DNA of 64,000 nucleotides from Echinicola rosea (GCF_005281475.1 NZ_CP040106.1:3562501-3626500), one strand, 5' to 3'. Numbered from the stretch's first letter, positions 54,802 through 64,000 are shown. Program-made: numbers and translations. The notes: generated by a model not told the origin, from the letters alone.

Positions 54802-55779
54802 TTAGGAGAGTGATTGGTTTTCTTTGGAGGCAAGTTCCAGAATTTTATCAAATTCGGTAGGTTCTAGGTCTTTGAAGAAATAGTGGACAGGATTAATGGT
54901 ACGGCCATCTTTGATGACCTCGTAGTGCACGTGAGGAGCCGTAGAGGAACCGGTGTTGCCCACCGTGCCGATTTGGTCGCCCCTTTTTACGTTTTGGCCC
55001 CTACGTACATTGAATTCATTCATGTGTCCATACCTGGTTTCAAAACCAAAGCCATGGTCTATCGTGACAGATTTACCATAACCACCAAATTCTGTTTTGA
55101 CCTCTTCGACCACTCCGTCGCCGGTTGCATAAATAGGCGTGCCTTTGGGGGCGGAGAAATCAATCCCGGTATGCATTTTTCTTACCTTTAGGATAGGGTG
55201 GATACGCATGCCATACCCAGAGGCAAGTCTTTTGAGGTCTTCATTATGGATGGGTTGAATAGCGGGGATTGAAGCCCAGTATTCTTCTTTATTGAGGGCT
55301 TTTTCGGCCAGTTCATCATAGGAAAGTGACTGGATGTACATTTGTTTTTTGAGCTTGCCCACCTTGTTCATGACGTCCATGATCAGGTCCTCTTGCTGTA
55401 GGCCCTTTTCTTTAAGCTCCCTGAATCGGTCAGATCCACCATAGCCGGCGTCCCTAATGGAGGAGGGGATGGGCTCTGATTCGAAGATGACCCGATAGAG
55501 GTTGTCATCGCGATCCTTTAAGTCGGTCATCATCTCATTGAGGTGGGATACCTCTTTTTCCATCATTTCATAGTATAACTTCAGCTCTTCATTTTCTTGT
55601 TTAAGCATCAGCTCCTTTGGGCTGTCGAAGTAATAGCTAAAGACCATAAGGATCCCAACTGCAAAAATCGAAGATAAGGACAGGAAGCCAAGAACGCCCA
55701 ATAAAATGTCCCATTTGCTTTTTGTGTATCGTTCGTATTTACAGGTTTTGGGATCGTAGTAATATTTTATTCTACTCAT
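54802..55779 (-). CDS. M23-family metallopeptidase (peptidoglycan hydrolase-like), membrane-anchored
   Basis: A 325-residue protein with one membrane helix (about residues 25-48), a periplasmic coiled coil (about 55-95) and a C-terminal LytM/M23 domain (about 190-300). Zinc-site motifs are complete: GMRIHPILKVRKMHTGIDFS (His and Asp) and HVHYEVI. Relatives cleave peptidoglycan cross-bridges or act in division and morphogenesis. It is divergent from alaS with 133 bases between. Layout matches the M23 proteins common beside alaS in Bacteroidota. Confidence 0.93.
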   Translation of the reverse strand: MSRIKYYYDPKTCKYERYTKSKWDILLGVLGFLSLSSIFAVGILMVFSYYFDSPKELMLKQENEELKLYYEMMEKEVSHLNEMMTDLKDRDDNLYRVIFESEPIPSSIRDAGYGGSDRFRELKEKGLQQEDLIMDVMNKVGKLKKQMYIQSLSYDELAEKALNKEEYWASIPAIQPIHNEDLKRLASGYGMRIHPILKVRKMHTGIDFSAPKGTPIYATGDGVVEEVKTEFGGYGKSVTIDHGFGFETRYGHMNEFNVRRGQNVKRGDQIGTVGNTGSSTAPHVHYEVIKDGRTINPVHYFFKDLEPTEFDKILELASKENQSLS

Positions 55780-55912
55780 TATTAATTAAATGGTATTTCT
55801 CCTATTTTTGTACCCCTATGAGTGGGTTTCTTGTGGAATATCTCGCTTGAAACATGCCAATATAGGCATATCAGTTGTATAATCCGAATTATTTAAGCAT
55901 ATAACATCTTAC

Positions 55913-58543
55913 ATGGACGCTAAAAGAATCAGAAGTACTTTTATCGAGTATTTCCAATCCAAGCAACATCAGTTTGTACCTTCAGCACCAATCGTGGTCA
56001 AGAATGACCCGACACTTATGTTTACCAACGCAGGAATGAATCAATTTAAGGATTATTTCCTTGGGAATGAGACCCCTGCGAGCACTCGTGCCACTAACAG
56101 TCAAAAGTGCCTGAGAGTTTCTGGAAAGCATAATGACCTGGAAGAAGTAGGCGTGGACACCTATCATCATACAATGTTTGAGATGCTGGGAAACTGGTCT
56201 TTTGGTGACTATTTTAAGAAAGAAGCCATTGCTTGGTCTTGGGAGTTGTTGACAGAAGTTTACAAGTTGCCCGTTGACAGGCTTTATGTGACGGTATTCG
56301 AGGGGGATGAAGGAGATGGATTGGAGCGGGACATGGAAGCATTTGACATGTGGACAGAGCATGTGGCCAAGGATAGGATTCTCTTTGGGGACAAAACGGA
56401 TAATTTCTGGGAGATGGGGGATGTAGGTCCCTGCGGTCCGTGTTCCGAAATCCACATTGACCTGCGTCCAGAGGAGGAAATCAAGGCCAAGCCGGGAGAA
56501 GAACTGGTAAATGCTGACCATCCACAAGTCATTGAAGTCTGGAACCTGGTATTTATACAATTTAACAGACAAGCCAATGGAAGCCTTTCCGAGCTTCCAG
56601 CCAAGCACATCGACACAGGAATGGGCTTTGAGCGATTGGTAAGGGCCATCCAGAAGAAGACCTCCAATTACGATACAGACGTGTTTACGCCGTTTATTGC
56701 AGCAGTGGAAAAGAAGGCGGGTAAGCATTATGGAGAAGACGAGAAGATCGATATAGCCATCCGGGTGATCGTGGATCACATCCGAGCCATATCATTTACC
56801 ATTGCAGACGGGCAGTTACCTTCCAATAATAAAGCAGGCTATGTGATCAGGAGGATCTTGAGAAGGGCAGTGCGGTATGGATATACATTTTTGGGCTTTC
56901 ATGAGCCGTTCTTGTATGACTTATTGCCATTGCTCTCTGAGCATTTTGGGGAAATGTTTCCCGAGATTTCTTCACAGCAAGATTTTATTGCCAAGGTCAT
57001 TTATGAAGAGGAGGCCGCTTTCTTGCGCACCTTGGATAATGGCTTGAAGCGACTTGAACAGATCAAAGCAGACTTGGCTGACAAGGGCGAGCAGGTGATT
57101 TCCGGTAAGGTGGCCTTTGAGCTGTACGATACTTTTGGTTTTCCGCTGGACCTGACTTCCTTGATTGCACGGGAGAGTGGTATTTCGGTTGATGAAAAAG
57201 GATTCGATGTAGAGATGTCCAAGCAGAAAGACCGCTCAAGAGCTGCGGCAGAACATGAAACTGGTGACTGGGTGCAAGTCGGAGAAGATGCGGGGGTGGA
57301 ATTTGTGGGATATGATAGCCTGGAGACTACCAGCAATATCATCAAGTACAGGGAAATCAAGGAGAAAAAGGGCACGAAATATCAATTGGTGCTGGATGAA
57401 ACACCCTTCTATGCAGAAAGTGGCGGACAAGTAGGTGACAAGGGCATATTGGTAGGAAATGATGAGACCATCAAAGTCCTTGATACCAAAAAAGAGAATG
57501 ACCTTATTGTGCATTTTGTGGAAAAACTTCCCCAGTATCCCGAGGCTACTTTTGCCGCTAAAGTGGATGGTGCAAAGAGGGCATTGACGATGAATAACCA
57601 CACTGCGACCCATTTGCTTCATGCTGCACTTAAGGAAGTGCTGGGAGATCATGTGCAACAAAAAGGATCATTGGTAAATGACCAATTATTGCGCTTTGAC
57701 TTTTCACATTTTAGCAAATTGAGTGATGAGGAAATTTTGCAGGTGGAGCGCATCGTCAATAAAAAAGTACGGGAAAACATCCCATTGCTGGAGCAGAGAA
57801 ACGTGCCTATAGAAGAAGCTAAGAAGATGGGGGCTACGGCATTATTTGGTGAGAAATACGGAGAATTTGTGCGAGTGATCACTTTTGACAAGGACTATTC
57901 TGTAGAGCTATGCGGAGGAACGCACGTCAAGTACACCGGCCAAATCGGTCTTTTCAAGATTGTTTCGGAAGGATCGATTTCTTCTGGGGTGAGGAGAATA
58001 GAGGCGATTACAGCGGATGCCGCTGAGCAATATATCGATGAGCAGGTGAAAGCCGTGAAGTCCCTCCAAGAATTGCTAAAAAGCCCCAAAGATATCACCA
58101 AAGCTGTGGAAACACTGGTACAAGAGCGAAATGAGTTGAAGAAGGAAATAGAGTCCCTGCACTTAAAGCAGGCAGGTGCACTGAAGGATGAGCTAATCCA
58201 AGCTGTTCAGCGGGTGAATGGTACAAATCAAATCATTGCCAAGGTAAGCCTTCCTTCCGCAGATGCCCTCAAGAAACTGGCCTTTGAATTGAAGAATGAG
58301 GTGGATCAAGTGCTTGCCGTCATCGCGGCAGATATCAGCGGCAAGCCTCAGATTGCCGTAGTGATAGCCGAATCGTTGGTCGGTGAAAAATCACTAAATG
58401 CAGGTAATGCCGTCCGCCAGCTTGCCAAAGAAATCCAAGGTGGGGGAGGTGGACAGCCTTTCTTCGCTACAGCTGGTGGAAAGCATCTAGAAGGACTCGA
58501 TCAGGTCGTAATCAAGGCCAATGAGATGTTTTCTACCATCTAA
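55913..58543 (+). CDS. alaS: Alanyl-tRNA synthetase
   Basis: Charges tRNA-Ala. The 876-residue protein has the class II catalytic domain (MFTNAGMNQFKDYFLG, NSQKCLRVSGKHNDLEEVG, GDVGPCGPCSEIH), the editing domain (NNHTATHLLHAAL, CGGTHVKYTG) and the C-Ala domain (GGGGGQPFFATAGGK). All expected parts are present and length is standard. It precedes gatB by 92 bases, giving a translation-linked pair. Confidence 0.98.
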   Translation: MDAKRIRSTFIEYFQSKQHQFVPSAPIVVKNDPTLMFTNAGMNQFKDYFLGNETPASTRATNSQKCLRVSGKHNDLEEVGVDTYHHTMFEMLGNWSFGDYFKKEAIAWSWELLTEVYKLPVDRLYVTVFEGDEGDGLERDMEAFDMWTEHVAKDRILFGDKTDNFWEMGDVGPCGPCSEIHIDLRPEEEIKAKPGEELVNADHPQVIEVWNLVFIQFNRQANGSLSELPAKHIDTGMGFERLVRAIQKKTSNYDTDVFTPFIAAVEKKAGKHYGEDEKIDIAIRVIVDHIRAISFTIADGQLPSNNKAGYVIRRILRRAVRYGYTFLGFHEPFLYDLLPLLSEHFGEMFPEISSQQDFIAKVIYEEEAAFLRTLDNGLKRLEQIKADLADKGEQVISGKVAFELYDTFGFPLDLTSLIARESGISVDEKGFDVEMSKQKDRSRAAAEHETGDWVQVGEDAGVEFVGYDSLETTSNIIKYREIKEKKGTKYQLVLDETPFYAESGGQVGDKGILVGNDETIKVLDTKKENDLIVHFVEKLPQYPEATFAAKVDGAKRALTMNNHTATHLLHAALKEVLGDHVQQKGSLVNDQLLRFDFSHFSKLSDEEILQVERIVNKKVRENIPLLEQRNVPIEEAKKMGATALFGEKYGEFVRVITFDKDYSVELCGGTHVKYTGQIGLFKIVSEGSISSGVRRIEAITADAAEQYIDEQVKAVKSLQELLKSPKDITKAVETLVQERNELKKEIESLHLKQAGALKDELIQAVQRVNGTNQIIAKVSLPSADALKKLAFELKNEVDQVLAVIAADISGKPQIAVVIAESLVGEKSLNAGNAVRQLAKEIQGGGGGQPFFATAGGKHLEGLDQVVIKANEMFSTI

Positions 58544-58635
58544 TCGTGTAATAGCCTGTTATGAATTTGGTTTTGGGGTAAAACTCTGCCATTTTTGGTT
58601 AATTTAACTATAGAACAAATTATTCATTAAGTAAA

Positions 58636-60099
58636 ATGCCTTCACAGGAGATCAAAGATAAGTACGAGTTGGTAGTGGGACTGGAAGTCCACGTCCAATT
58701 GCTGACCAAAAGTAAAATGTACGCCTCGGATTCCACGGAATTCGGAAACTTGCCGAACACCAATATTTCGGTCATCACATTGGGGCACCCGGGAACACTT
58801 CCCAAAGTGAACAAGCGAGCGGTGGAATTTGCGATGAAGCTAGGTTTGGCCTGTAATTCTGAAATTACCCGAACCAATATTTTTGCCCGTAAAAACTATT
58901 TCTATCCTGACCTTCCTAAAGGATACCAGCTTACCCAAGACAAGAACCCTGTATGCGTGGGTGGAATCGTGCCCATTACACTGGAAAAATCAGGGGTAAA
59001 ACGTGAAATCGAGCTTACCCGGATCCATATGGAAGAGGATGCAGGTAAATCCATGCACCTTGCGGGTGAGGTGGATACCTTGGTGGATTATAATAGGGCA
59101 GGGGTGCCTTTATTGGAGATCGTGACAGAGCCGTGTATCCGGGCATCTGAAGAGGCTTATCAGTTTATGGCAGAGATCAGAAAGCTGGTACGTTATTTGG
59201 ATATCTGTGACGGTAATATGGAAGAAGGTTCCATGCGGTGTGATGCCAATATCTCGATCCGATTAAAAGGCGAAACAGCATTGGGCAAAAAGGTGGAAGT
59301 AAAAAACATGAACTCCTTCCGGAACGTGGCTCGGGCCATCGAGCACGAGTTTGAGCGTCAGATCGAATTGATGGAGAAAGGAGAAACAATCATTTCCGAA
59401 ACCCGGACTTTTGATGCCACTACCGGACTTACGGCGGGTATGCGGACCAAGGAAGATCTGAACGATTACCGTTATTTTCCGGAGCCAGACCTAAGCCCTG
59501 TGGTGATTTCAGAGGATTGGCTGGAGCGTATCAGCGAATCCATGCCTTCTCTTCCGCGTGAATTGCATGACCGGTTTGTGAATGATTTTGGGCTTCCCGA
59601 ATACGATGCCAATGTGCTGACGGACAGCAAAGAAATAGCCCTTTATTTTGAGGAACTTTGTGGTGAAACGAAGAATTACAAAGCCGCCTCCAACTGGATG
59701 ATGGGGCCCGTAAAGTCTTATTTGAATGAGCTCACCCTACATATTGAGGATTTTGCTGTTCGGCCAAAACATTTGGCTAGTTTGATTGCTTTGATTGATG
59801 AAGGAAAGGTAAACTTCTCCGTGGCTTCGCAAAAGATCTATCCTGAGATGATTAAGGATCCATCTAAGACACCGTTGGAGATCGCCCAGAAGCTCAACCT
59901 GATCCAAGAAAGCGATGAGGGTTCGCTAAAACCGATCGTAGAGAGTGTGCTCGCAGAAAATGAAGCAAAAGTAGCAGAGTATAGGTCAGGAAAAAAAGGC
60001 CTTCTTGGCATGTTTATGGGACAGGTGATGAAAAAATCTAAAGGAAAGGCAGACCCTAAAGTGGCCAATAAAATTTTAACAGAACTCTTAGAAGACTAA
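58636..60099 (+). CDS. gatB: Aspartyl/glutamyl-tRNA amidotransferase subunit B
   Basis: Kinase subunit of the GatCAB amidotransferase, which converts Glu-tRNA-Gln (and Asp-tRNA-Asn) to the amidated form. The 487-residue protein shows YELVVGLEVHVQLLTKSKMY, NTNISVITLGHPGTLPKVN, RKNYFYPDLPKGYQ, EVKNMNSFRNV and the YqeY-like C-terminal tail domain (LLGMFMGQVMKKSKGKADP). gatA and gatC are not in the window; separated gat genes are common in this phylum. Complete. Confidence 0.97.
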   Translation: MPSQEIKDKYELVVGLEVHVQLLTKSKMYASDSTEFGNLPNTNISVITLGHPGTLPKVNKRAVEFAMKLGLACNSEITRTNIFARKNYFYPDLPKGYQLTQDKNPVCVGGIVPITLEKSGVKREIELTRIHMEEDAGKSMHLAGEVDTLVDYNRAGVPLLEIVTEPCIRASEEAYQFMAEIRKLVRYLDICDGNMEEGSMRCDANISIRLKGETALGKKVEVKNMNSFRNVARAIEHEFERQIELMEKGETIISETRTFDATTGLTAGMRTKEDLNDYRYFPEPDLSPVVISEDWLERISESMPSLPRELHDRFVNDFGLPEYDANVLTDSKEIALYFEELCGETKNYKAASNWMMGPVKSYLNELTLHIEDFAVRPKHLASLIALIDEGKVNFSVASQKIYPEMIKDPSKTPLEIAQKLNLIQESDEGSLKPIVESVLAENEAKVAEYRSGKKGLLGMFMGQVMKKSKGKADPKVANKILTELLED

Positions 60100-60103
60100 T
60101 TTT

Positions 60104-61225
60104 ATGACGAAGTTCAATTATGTGTTTTTGCTTGCTGCCCTTTTATTGGTGGCAGCCTGCTCCAATGAAGTGAAGGAAGAGGCCGTTTTTGATGGTGAAG
60201 TGATCATCAGTGGAAAGCTCAAAAATACACCAGAAGGTGTGTTGATCCTTTCAAGGTACACTGATAATAGCGTGGAGCCCATCGATACCTTGTCCTTACA
60301 GGATAATGGCAAGTTTGAATACAACCTTAGCCTCGAAGGGCCGACCTTTTATGAACTTGATCTTTTTGGGGTAAAGCAGGTAAGGTTGGCGCTTTATAAT
60401 GAGGATGTGACGGTAAATTATGATTTTGATGATGAAGAAAGCCTCGCTGTATCCGGTTCTTTTGACACCGAGCAGGTCAGTAAAGTGGATCAACTGGCCG
60501 ATGATTATCAAGAGCAGATCAACCAATTAAACAGTGATTATTACGAAGCACTTTCAGCGAAGGACGAAGCGGCCGTAAAAAGCATCCAAGAGAAAGCATT
60601 GACCTTGGAATCAGACCATTCGGCAAAGGTTAAAAGTACTATTGATGGAATGAATGGAAGTTTTGCGGCATTGGCAGCAGTGGGAATGCTTAATCCCAGA
60701 AATGACTTTTCCTATATCGATAGCCTAGTGACGGAACTTGATCAGAAATATCCCGAGACCAAAATGATCGTAGCGTTGAAGCAGCAGCTTGATGAAATGA
60801 GAGCACTCAGCATTGGACAGCCAGCTCCTGAGATAACACTTCCCAATCCAGAGGGAGAGGAAGTAAAGCTATCCGATTTTAAAGGAAAATACGTCTTAAT
60901 AGACTTTTGGGCGGCCTGGTGTAAGCCTTGCCGGGAGGAAAATCCCAATGTGGTCCGTTTGTACAATGAGTACAATGCCGAAGGGTTCGAAGTATTCGGA
61001 GTGTCTTTGGATAGAAGCAAAGATGCCTGGGTGAAGGCCATCGAAGAGGATAATCTTACCTGGACCCACGTATCGGATTTAAAATACTTCAATTCTGAAG
61101 CGGCAGCAACCTATAAAATTAATGCTATACCTGCTACCTACATGATTGATCCTGAGGGTAAAATAATAGCAAAGGACTTAAGAGGGCCGGCGTTGGAAAA
61201 TAAATTAAAGGAAATTTTCGAATAG
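60104..61225 (+). CDS. TlpA-like thioredoxin lipoprotein with DUF4369
   Basis: Predicted periplasmic lipoprotein (signal ending LVAAC, about Cys19) of 373 residues. N-terminal DUF4369 domain (IISGKLKNTPEGVLIL...LDLFGVKQVRL), a helical linker (about 130-190), then a thioredoxin-fold domain with active-site WCKPC (about Cys273) and a cis-Pro segment AIPATYMID. It should reduce disulfides of exported proteins; DUF4369 fusions are typical of Bacteroidota. It starts 4 bases after gatB, so it is probably co-transcribed. Confidence 0.93.
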   Translation: MTKFNYVFLLAALLLVAACSNEVKEEAVFDGEVIISGKLKNTPEGVLILSRYTDNSVEPIDTLSLQDNGKFEYNLSLEGPTFYELDLFGVKQVRLALYNEDVTVNYDFDDEESLAVSGSFDTEQVSKVDQLADDYQEQINQLNSDYYEALSAKDEAAVKSIQEKALTLESDHSAKVKSTIDGMNGSFAALAAVGMLNPRNDFSYIDSLVTELDQKYPETKMIVALKQQLDEMRALSIGQPAPEITLPNPEGEEVKLSDFKGKYVLIDFWAAWCKPCREENPNVVRLYNEYNAEGFEVFGVSLDRSKDAWVKAIEEDNLTWTHVSDLKYFNSEAAATYKINAIPATYMIDPEGKIIAKDLRGPALENKLKEIFE

Positions 61226-61299
61226 TGGAATGCTTTTTGTTTAAAAGCACTAGCTGGAATTTTAAATAACCATCGTACTTAATTATTAATCTATCTAAC

Positions 61300-61767
61300 A
61301 TGAAAAAAAGTAGTTTTAAATCACCACTAAGCAGGTTAGTCACCCTAGTTCTTTTTGGGTTGTTAGCCATGGGTGCTTGTAAGAGTAAGAAGAAAGTAGT
61401 AGAGGCTGCTCCAGAACCAGCACCAGTGGAAGAGCCAGCGCCTGCTCCCGCTCCCGATCCAGAGCCCACAGCCGAAGAAGTAGCTGTAGGTAAGTTGGAG
61501 GGATATTTCTCCAACATCGCGACTGCCAGTAGCGTACAAAGTGCGAATAGCTCTATTCAAGAAGCTTTGAGTATGTTTTCGAATCAAAACACACCCGTTT
61601 TGATCGTTATTCATGAAGAAAATGGTATCAAGGATTATGATGAGCCAACGACCATCGCCAAATACCTCAATTACCTAAAGGATACCAAGAAGAACCTAAA
61701 TTTCATCAGTGATGTGAGATTGGATGGAAGTGGAAAAATCACGGAACTGGAACTTCGTCGTAGATAA
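61300..61767 (+). CDS. Proline-rich lipoprotein of unknown function
   Basis: A 155-residue lipoprotein (Cys27 in AMGAC) with a basic KSKKK after the anchor, a Pro/Glu-Ala linker (PAPVEEPAPAPAPDPEP, about residues 38-58), and a small globular domain (about 65-155: GKLEGYFSNIATASS, MFSNQNTPVLIVIHEE, YLNYLKDTKKNLNFISDVRL). That domain's pattern (helix, MF-turn, strand, Pro-X-X-X-Tyr helix, strand) resembles the proteins encoded downstream. No known family. It starts the run of secreted genes and is 75 bases after the TlpA-like gene. Confidence 0.75.
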   Translation: MKKSSFKSPLSRLVTLVLFGLLAMGACKSKKKVVEAAPEPAPVEEPAPAPAPDPEPTAEEVAVGKLEGYFSNIATASSVQSANSSIQEALSMFSNQNTPVLIVIHEENGIKDYDEPTTIAKYLNYLKDTKKNLNFISDVRLDGSGKITELELRRR

Positions 61768-61793
61768 AATAAGGAACAAAGAATAAAATAACC

Positions 61794-62372
61794 ATGAAAA
61801 AACATATTCAAGCATTCATTTTACTGTTTTTTGCGACGGGTCTAATCGCCACGGCGCAATCTGATAACATCAGCCCTCAGAGGAAGCAGGCCATTGATTC
61901 ATTGGCACTGGAAAAGGTAAAAGACCTTAGTAAATATATCAGCATCATCGGGAGTAAGGAAACCCAATTCTCTGAAGCAAACAGGGTAATGGACCGTGCA
62001 GAAGAACTCTTTGCACCAGGATCTGAAATGGGCGTTTCTTCCTTGAGCTCTCAGGATGTAGCGTATTATCCAGTAAGAAGATATTTTGAGCGTCTGATGG
62101 CCCTTAACTATGATAATGTGACCATTAGCTGGTATGATATCCACTATATCTCTGATCTGGAAAGACAACCTGACGGCCGATACGTAGGCGTGGTGACGAT
62201 TTATCAGCGATTTGAGGGTACTTCTGTAGAAACAGGCCTAAATTATAAAGATACCACCAAGAAAGACATCACTATTTATGTAGAGAAAAAACAAACTCAG
62301 GTAGCCGGAAGAACTATCGAGTTTTGGGATGTGATGCTGGGTGATATTAGAGTGACTGAAACTTCCGCATGA
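61794..62372 (+). CDS. Secreted protein of unknown function (shared domain with LRR neighbour)
   Basis: A 192-residue protein with a signal peptide ending ATAQ. The mature part (about residues 45-180) contains YISIIGSKETQFSEANRVM, ELFAPGSEMGVSSL, VRRYFERLMALNYDNVTISW and ends with a strand-rich region. The GS.ET motif and the order of helices and strands match the N-terminal domain of the LRR protein two genes on. It overlaps the next gene by 4 bases (ATGA). Probably periplasmic or outer-membrane-associated; no known family. Confidence 0.75.
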   Translation: MKKHIQAFILLFFATGLIATAQSDNISPQRKQAIDSLALEKVKDLSKYISIIGSKETQFSEANRVMDRAEELFAPGSEMGVSSLSSQDVAYYPVRRYFERLMALNYDNVTISWYDIHYISDLERQPDGRYVGVVTIYQRFEGTSVETGLNYKDTTKKDITIYVEKKQTQVAGRTIEFWDVMLGDIRVTETSA

Positions 62373-63211
62373 AGAAATTAAGCTTATTAGCAATTATCAT
62401 AATTTCATCCATACAATTTGTCTCGGGGCAGGGCTTAGGCGGCCCCGGGCAAATTAAGGATGACGGCAGATTCGCTGCCTCTACCAAACAACTAAACCAA
62501 TTCTTTCGACGATTTAATGCTGAAGAAAGTGAAGACGGGATGACGCGATATCACAATGGTGATGAGTTGTACCATAATCGCGACCTCAGAATAAAATACG
62601 TCAACTTACTTTTTGATAATGAGACTGCCAATATAACCAAAAGTCTCAAACAGGAATTTATAGACTATGTTACTGCTGAAAATTACCCGCAATACCTGAA
62701 TTTTCACCGAGAAGACTGGTTTGCCGAAGTGTCTTCTGTGTTTACCTTTAAAGGTAAAAGGACCAATGTGACATTGTTTATGGAAATTCAGCAGGAAGGG
62801 CTTGGTTTTGAGTGGGTCATTAAGAAAGTAGCTTTTGATGGATTCAAACCTTATTTTGATAAAAAAGAGGGCAAGGAAAAACCTTTCCTTCATCCACTGA
62901 GCCATGAACTGGGTTTTATGAACCTCCGAAAGGCCCTTCAGGAAAATGATACCCCAGAATCATACACATCAGATGATTATAAACCCGACTATCTAACGCT
63001 TTTCCTTTACGAGATCAAGAGTGGCAATATGAAATTTGAAACGGTAAATGGAGTGAAATTTCATTTTTTCCAAATTGGAAATTGGTATTTTGAAGTTTCT
63101 CAGTTTAACCGTCCAGGATTCAATACCGGTTGGCTTATTAGTAACCTTGCTAAGGTGGTCAATGAAGAAGAAAAAGAGGCTATTTTAAATTATATCTATG
63201 ATCAGAAGTAG
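62369..63211 (+). CDS. Secreted protein of unknown function
   Basis: A 280-residue protein with a signal peptide ending VSGQ and a mature part rich in aromatic and charged residues. Seen: TKQLNQFFRRFNAEESEDG near the start, LRIKYVNLLFDNET, then strand-rich TFKGKRTNVTLFMEIQ and WVIKKVAFDGF, and a C-terminal NTGWLISNLAKVVNEEEKEA. The FFRRFN..E....G...R...LFD pattern occurs in secreted Bacteroidota proteins of unknown function. It overlaps the upstream gene by 4 bases and the downstream LRR gene by 14. Confidence 0.75.
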   Translation: MKKLSLLAIIIISSIQFVSGQGLGGPGQIKDDGRFAASTKQLNQFFRRFNAEESEDGMTRYHNGDELYHNRDLRIKYVNLLFDNETANITKSLKQEFIDYVTAENYPQYLNFHREDWFAEVSSVFTFKGKRTNVTLFMEIQQEGLGFEWVIKKVAFDGFKPYFDKKEGKEKPFLHPLSHELGFMNLRKALQENDTPESYTSDDYKPDYLTLFLYEIKSGNMKFETVNGVKFHFFQIGNWYFEVSQFNRPGFNTGWLISNLAKVVNEEEKEAILNYIYDQK

Positions 63212-64000
63212 GCTATATATCGTCTTATTGGGATTGGTGCTTTTGCCAAGAATGGTGTCCGCCCAAGATATGGGAGATTACTCCAAGCAGGAAGTGAAGG
63301 ATTTCTCCCAGAAAGTAGAAGACCAGATCCAGTTTCTGGAGTATTTTCTCAATACTGTAGGAAGCGCCGAAACATCGGCGAGGGACAAGGATGTGATCAT
63401 TACGGAAAGCTACAAGAAGATTTTCAGGGATGGCAAGGTTCAGGTAGAAGATGACCTGCTGCTAGACCGCCAAGTGATCACCAATAAGGATGTGCCTGCT
63501 TACTTAAAAGACGTAGAATTTTTCTTCAAAGATGCCAGTTTTAAGTTTAAAGTAAGGGATGTAAAGCCCTTTCTCAGGGACAATGACGAGTTGTCCTTTT
63601 TGGTATCCATGGATAGAACCCTTAAAGCCATCGGTTTGGACGATGAGGAGATTGAAAATACCAAGCCCCGTTTCGTGGAAGTCAATCTGGATCCACAATC
63701 CAGTGAATTGAAAATAGCGAGTATTTATACCACCAAGTTGAGCCGTGATGAGGAATTGACAGAGTGGTGGAGCAATATTTCCTTGGAGTGGGAAACCTAT
63801 TTTAGGGAGAAATTCAACCTCATAGAGGATTCCATTACGATGGAACATCTAAACCGAATAAGTGCCATAGACAGCTTGGACTTGTCAGACAATAAGCTCA
63901 TTCAAGACCTGAAGCCTTTGGCATCACTAAGAGACCTTAAGTACATCGATATCAGCAATACGATGATTCGTGAGCTGGGACCGATTAGTAATGTGACATA
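63198..64000 (+). CDS. Secreted leucine-rich repeat protein (3' end outside window)
   Basis: An open frame from ATG 63198 to the window end (267 codons, no stop), starting inside the previous gene. Signal peptide MIRSRLYIVLLGLVLLPRM ending SAQ, then an N-terminal domain (FLNTVGSAETSARDKDVI, KIFRDGKVQVEDDL, VPAYLKDVEFFF) that lines up with the 61794 product, then the start of leucine-rich repeats (IDSLDLSDNKLIQDLKPL, LRDLKYIDISNTMIREL; each repeat about 22-24 residues). Probably a surface or periplasmic binding protein. Its full length and C-terminal domains cannot be seen. Confidence 0.8.
   Translation, partial: MIRSRLYIVLLGLVLLPRMVSAQDMGDYSKQEVKDFSQKVEDQIQFLEYFLNTVGSAETSARDKDVIITESYKKIFRDGKVQVEDDLLLDRQVITNKDVPAYLKDVEFFFKDASFKFKVRDVKPFLRDNDELSFLVSMDRTLKAIGLDDEEIENTKPRFVEVNLDPQSSELKIASIYTTKLSRDEELTEWWSNISLEWETYFREKFNLIEDSITMEHLNRISAIDSLDLSDNKLIQDLKPLASLRDLKYIDISNTMIRELGPISNVT

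Noticed and set aside
55982..56779. 265-codon frame antisense to alaS
   Set aside because: Shadow of a conserved gene; alaS motifs explain the sequence.

Overview
The window looks like a chromosomal segment of a Bacteroidota bacterium, most likely a Cytophagales/Cyclobacteriaceae relative (Echinicola/Algoriphagus-like). This placement is inferred from family content: TonB receptors with carboxypeptidase-like N-terminal domains, many short secreted lipoproteins, a LytS/LytTR pair, weak Shine-Dalgarno sequences, and promoter-like TTG-N18-21-TAnnTTTG motifs. It is not a species identification. No tRNA, rRNA, CRISPR array, integrase or transposase gene was seen.

Layout. 1-3.3 kb: end of trkA, trkH (potassium uptake) and a PhzF-like gene. 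3.4-16.6 kb: a PQQ-type sugar dehydrogenase, small lipoproteins, a ZnuD-like TonB receptor operon, a second large outer-membrane receptor and a subtilase, with long non-coding gaps filled by mobile repeats. 16.7-19.9 kb: DUF3820 protein, alpha/beta hydrolase, gapA. 20.5-44.6 kb: a large exopolysaccharide (EPS)/capsule locus with Wza- and Wzc-like export proteins, GDP-fucose synthesis (fcl, gmd), Wzx-like flippase, Wzy-like polymerase, glycosyltransferases, acyltransferases, an F420-dehydrogenase-like/pyruvyltransferase pair, outer-membrane proteins including a YjbH-like protein split in two, and a WecA-type initiating transferase. The stretch from wzx to the first glycosyltransferase (about 28.6-33 kb) is visibly AT-richer than its surroundings. 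44.6-60.1 kb: mostly housekeeping (map, SulP transporter, cfa, YwbE, LytS/LytTR, LacI-type regulator, M23 peptidase, alaS, gatB). 60.1-64 kb: a TlpA-like thioredoxin lipoprotein followed by a tight run of four secreted proteins of unknown function, the last (leucine-rich repeat) cut by the window end.

The most unusual content is three families of non-autonomous, transposon-like repeats (called A, B and C here) in the gaps between 5.2 and 25.1 kb, plus one B copy at 49 kb. Their ends can be fixed to the base because several carry 5-bp target-site duplications, and because nested copies can be compared with uninterrupted copies elsewhere in the window. All copies of each family point the same way.

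How the genes work together: in the EPS locus the WecA-like enzyme would load the first sugar on the lipid carrier, gmd/fcl supply GDP-L-fucose, glycosyltransferases and acyl/pyruvyl transferases build and decorate the repeat unit, Wzx flips it, Wzy polymerises it, Wzc/Wza export it, and the YjbH-like and porin-like proteins probably act at the outer membrane. The 61.3-64 kb secreted genes look like a co-expressed set sharing a diverged domain and may be an undescribed envelope system.
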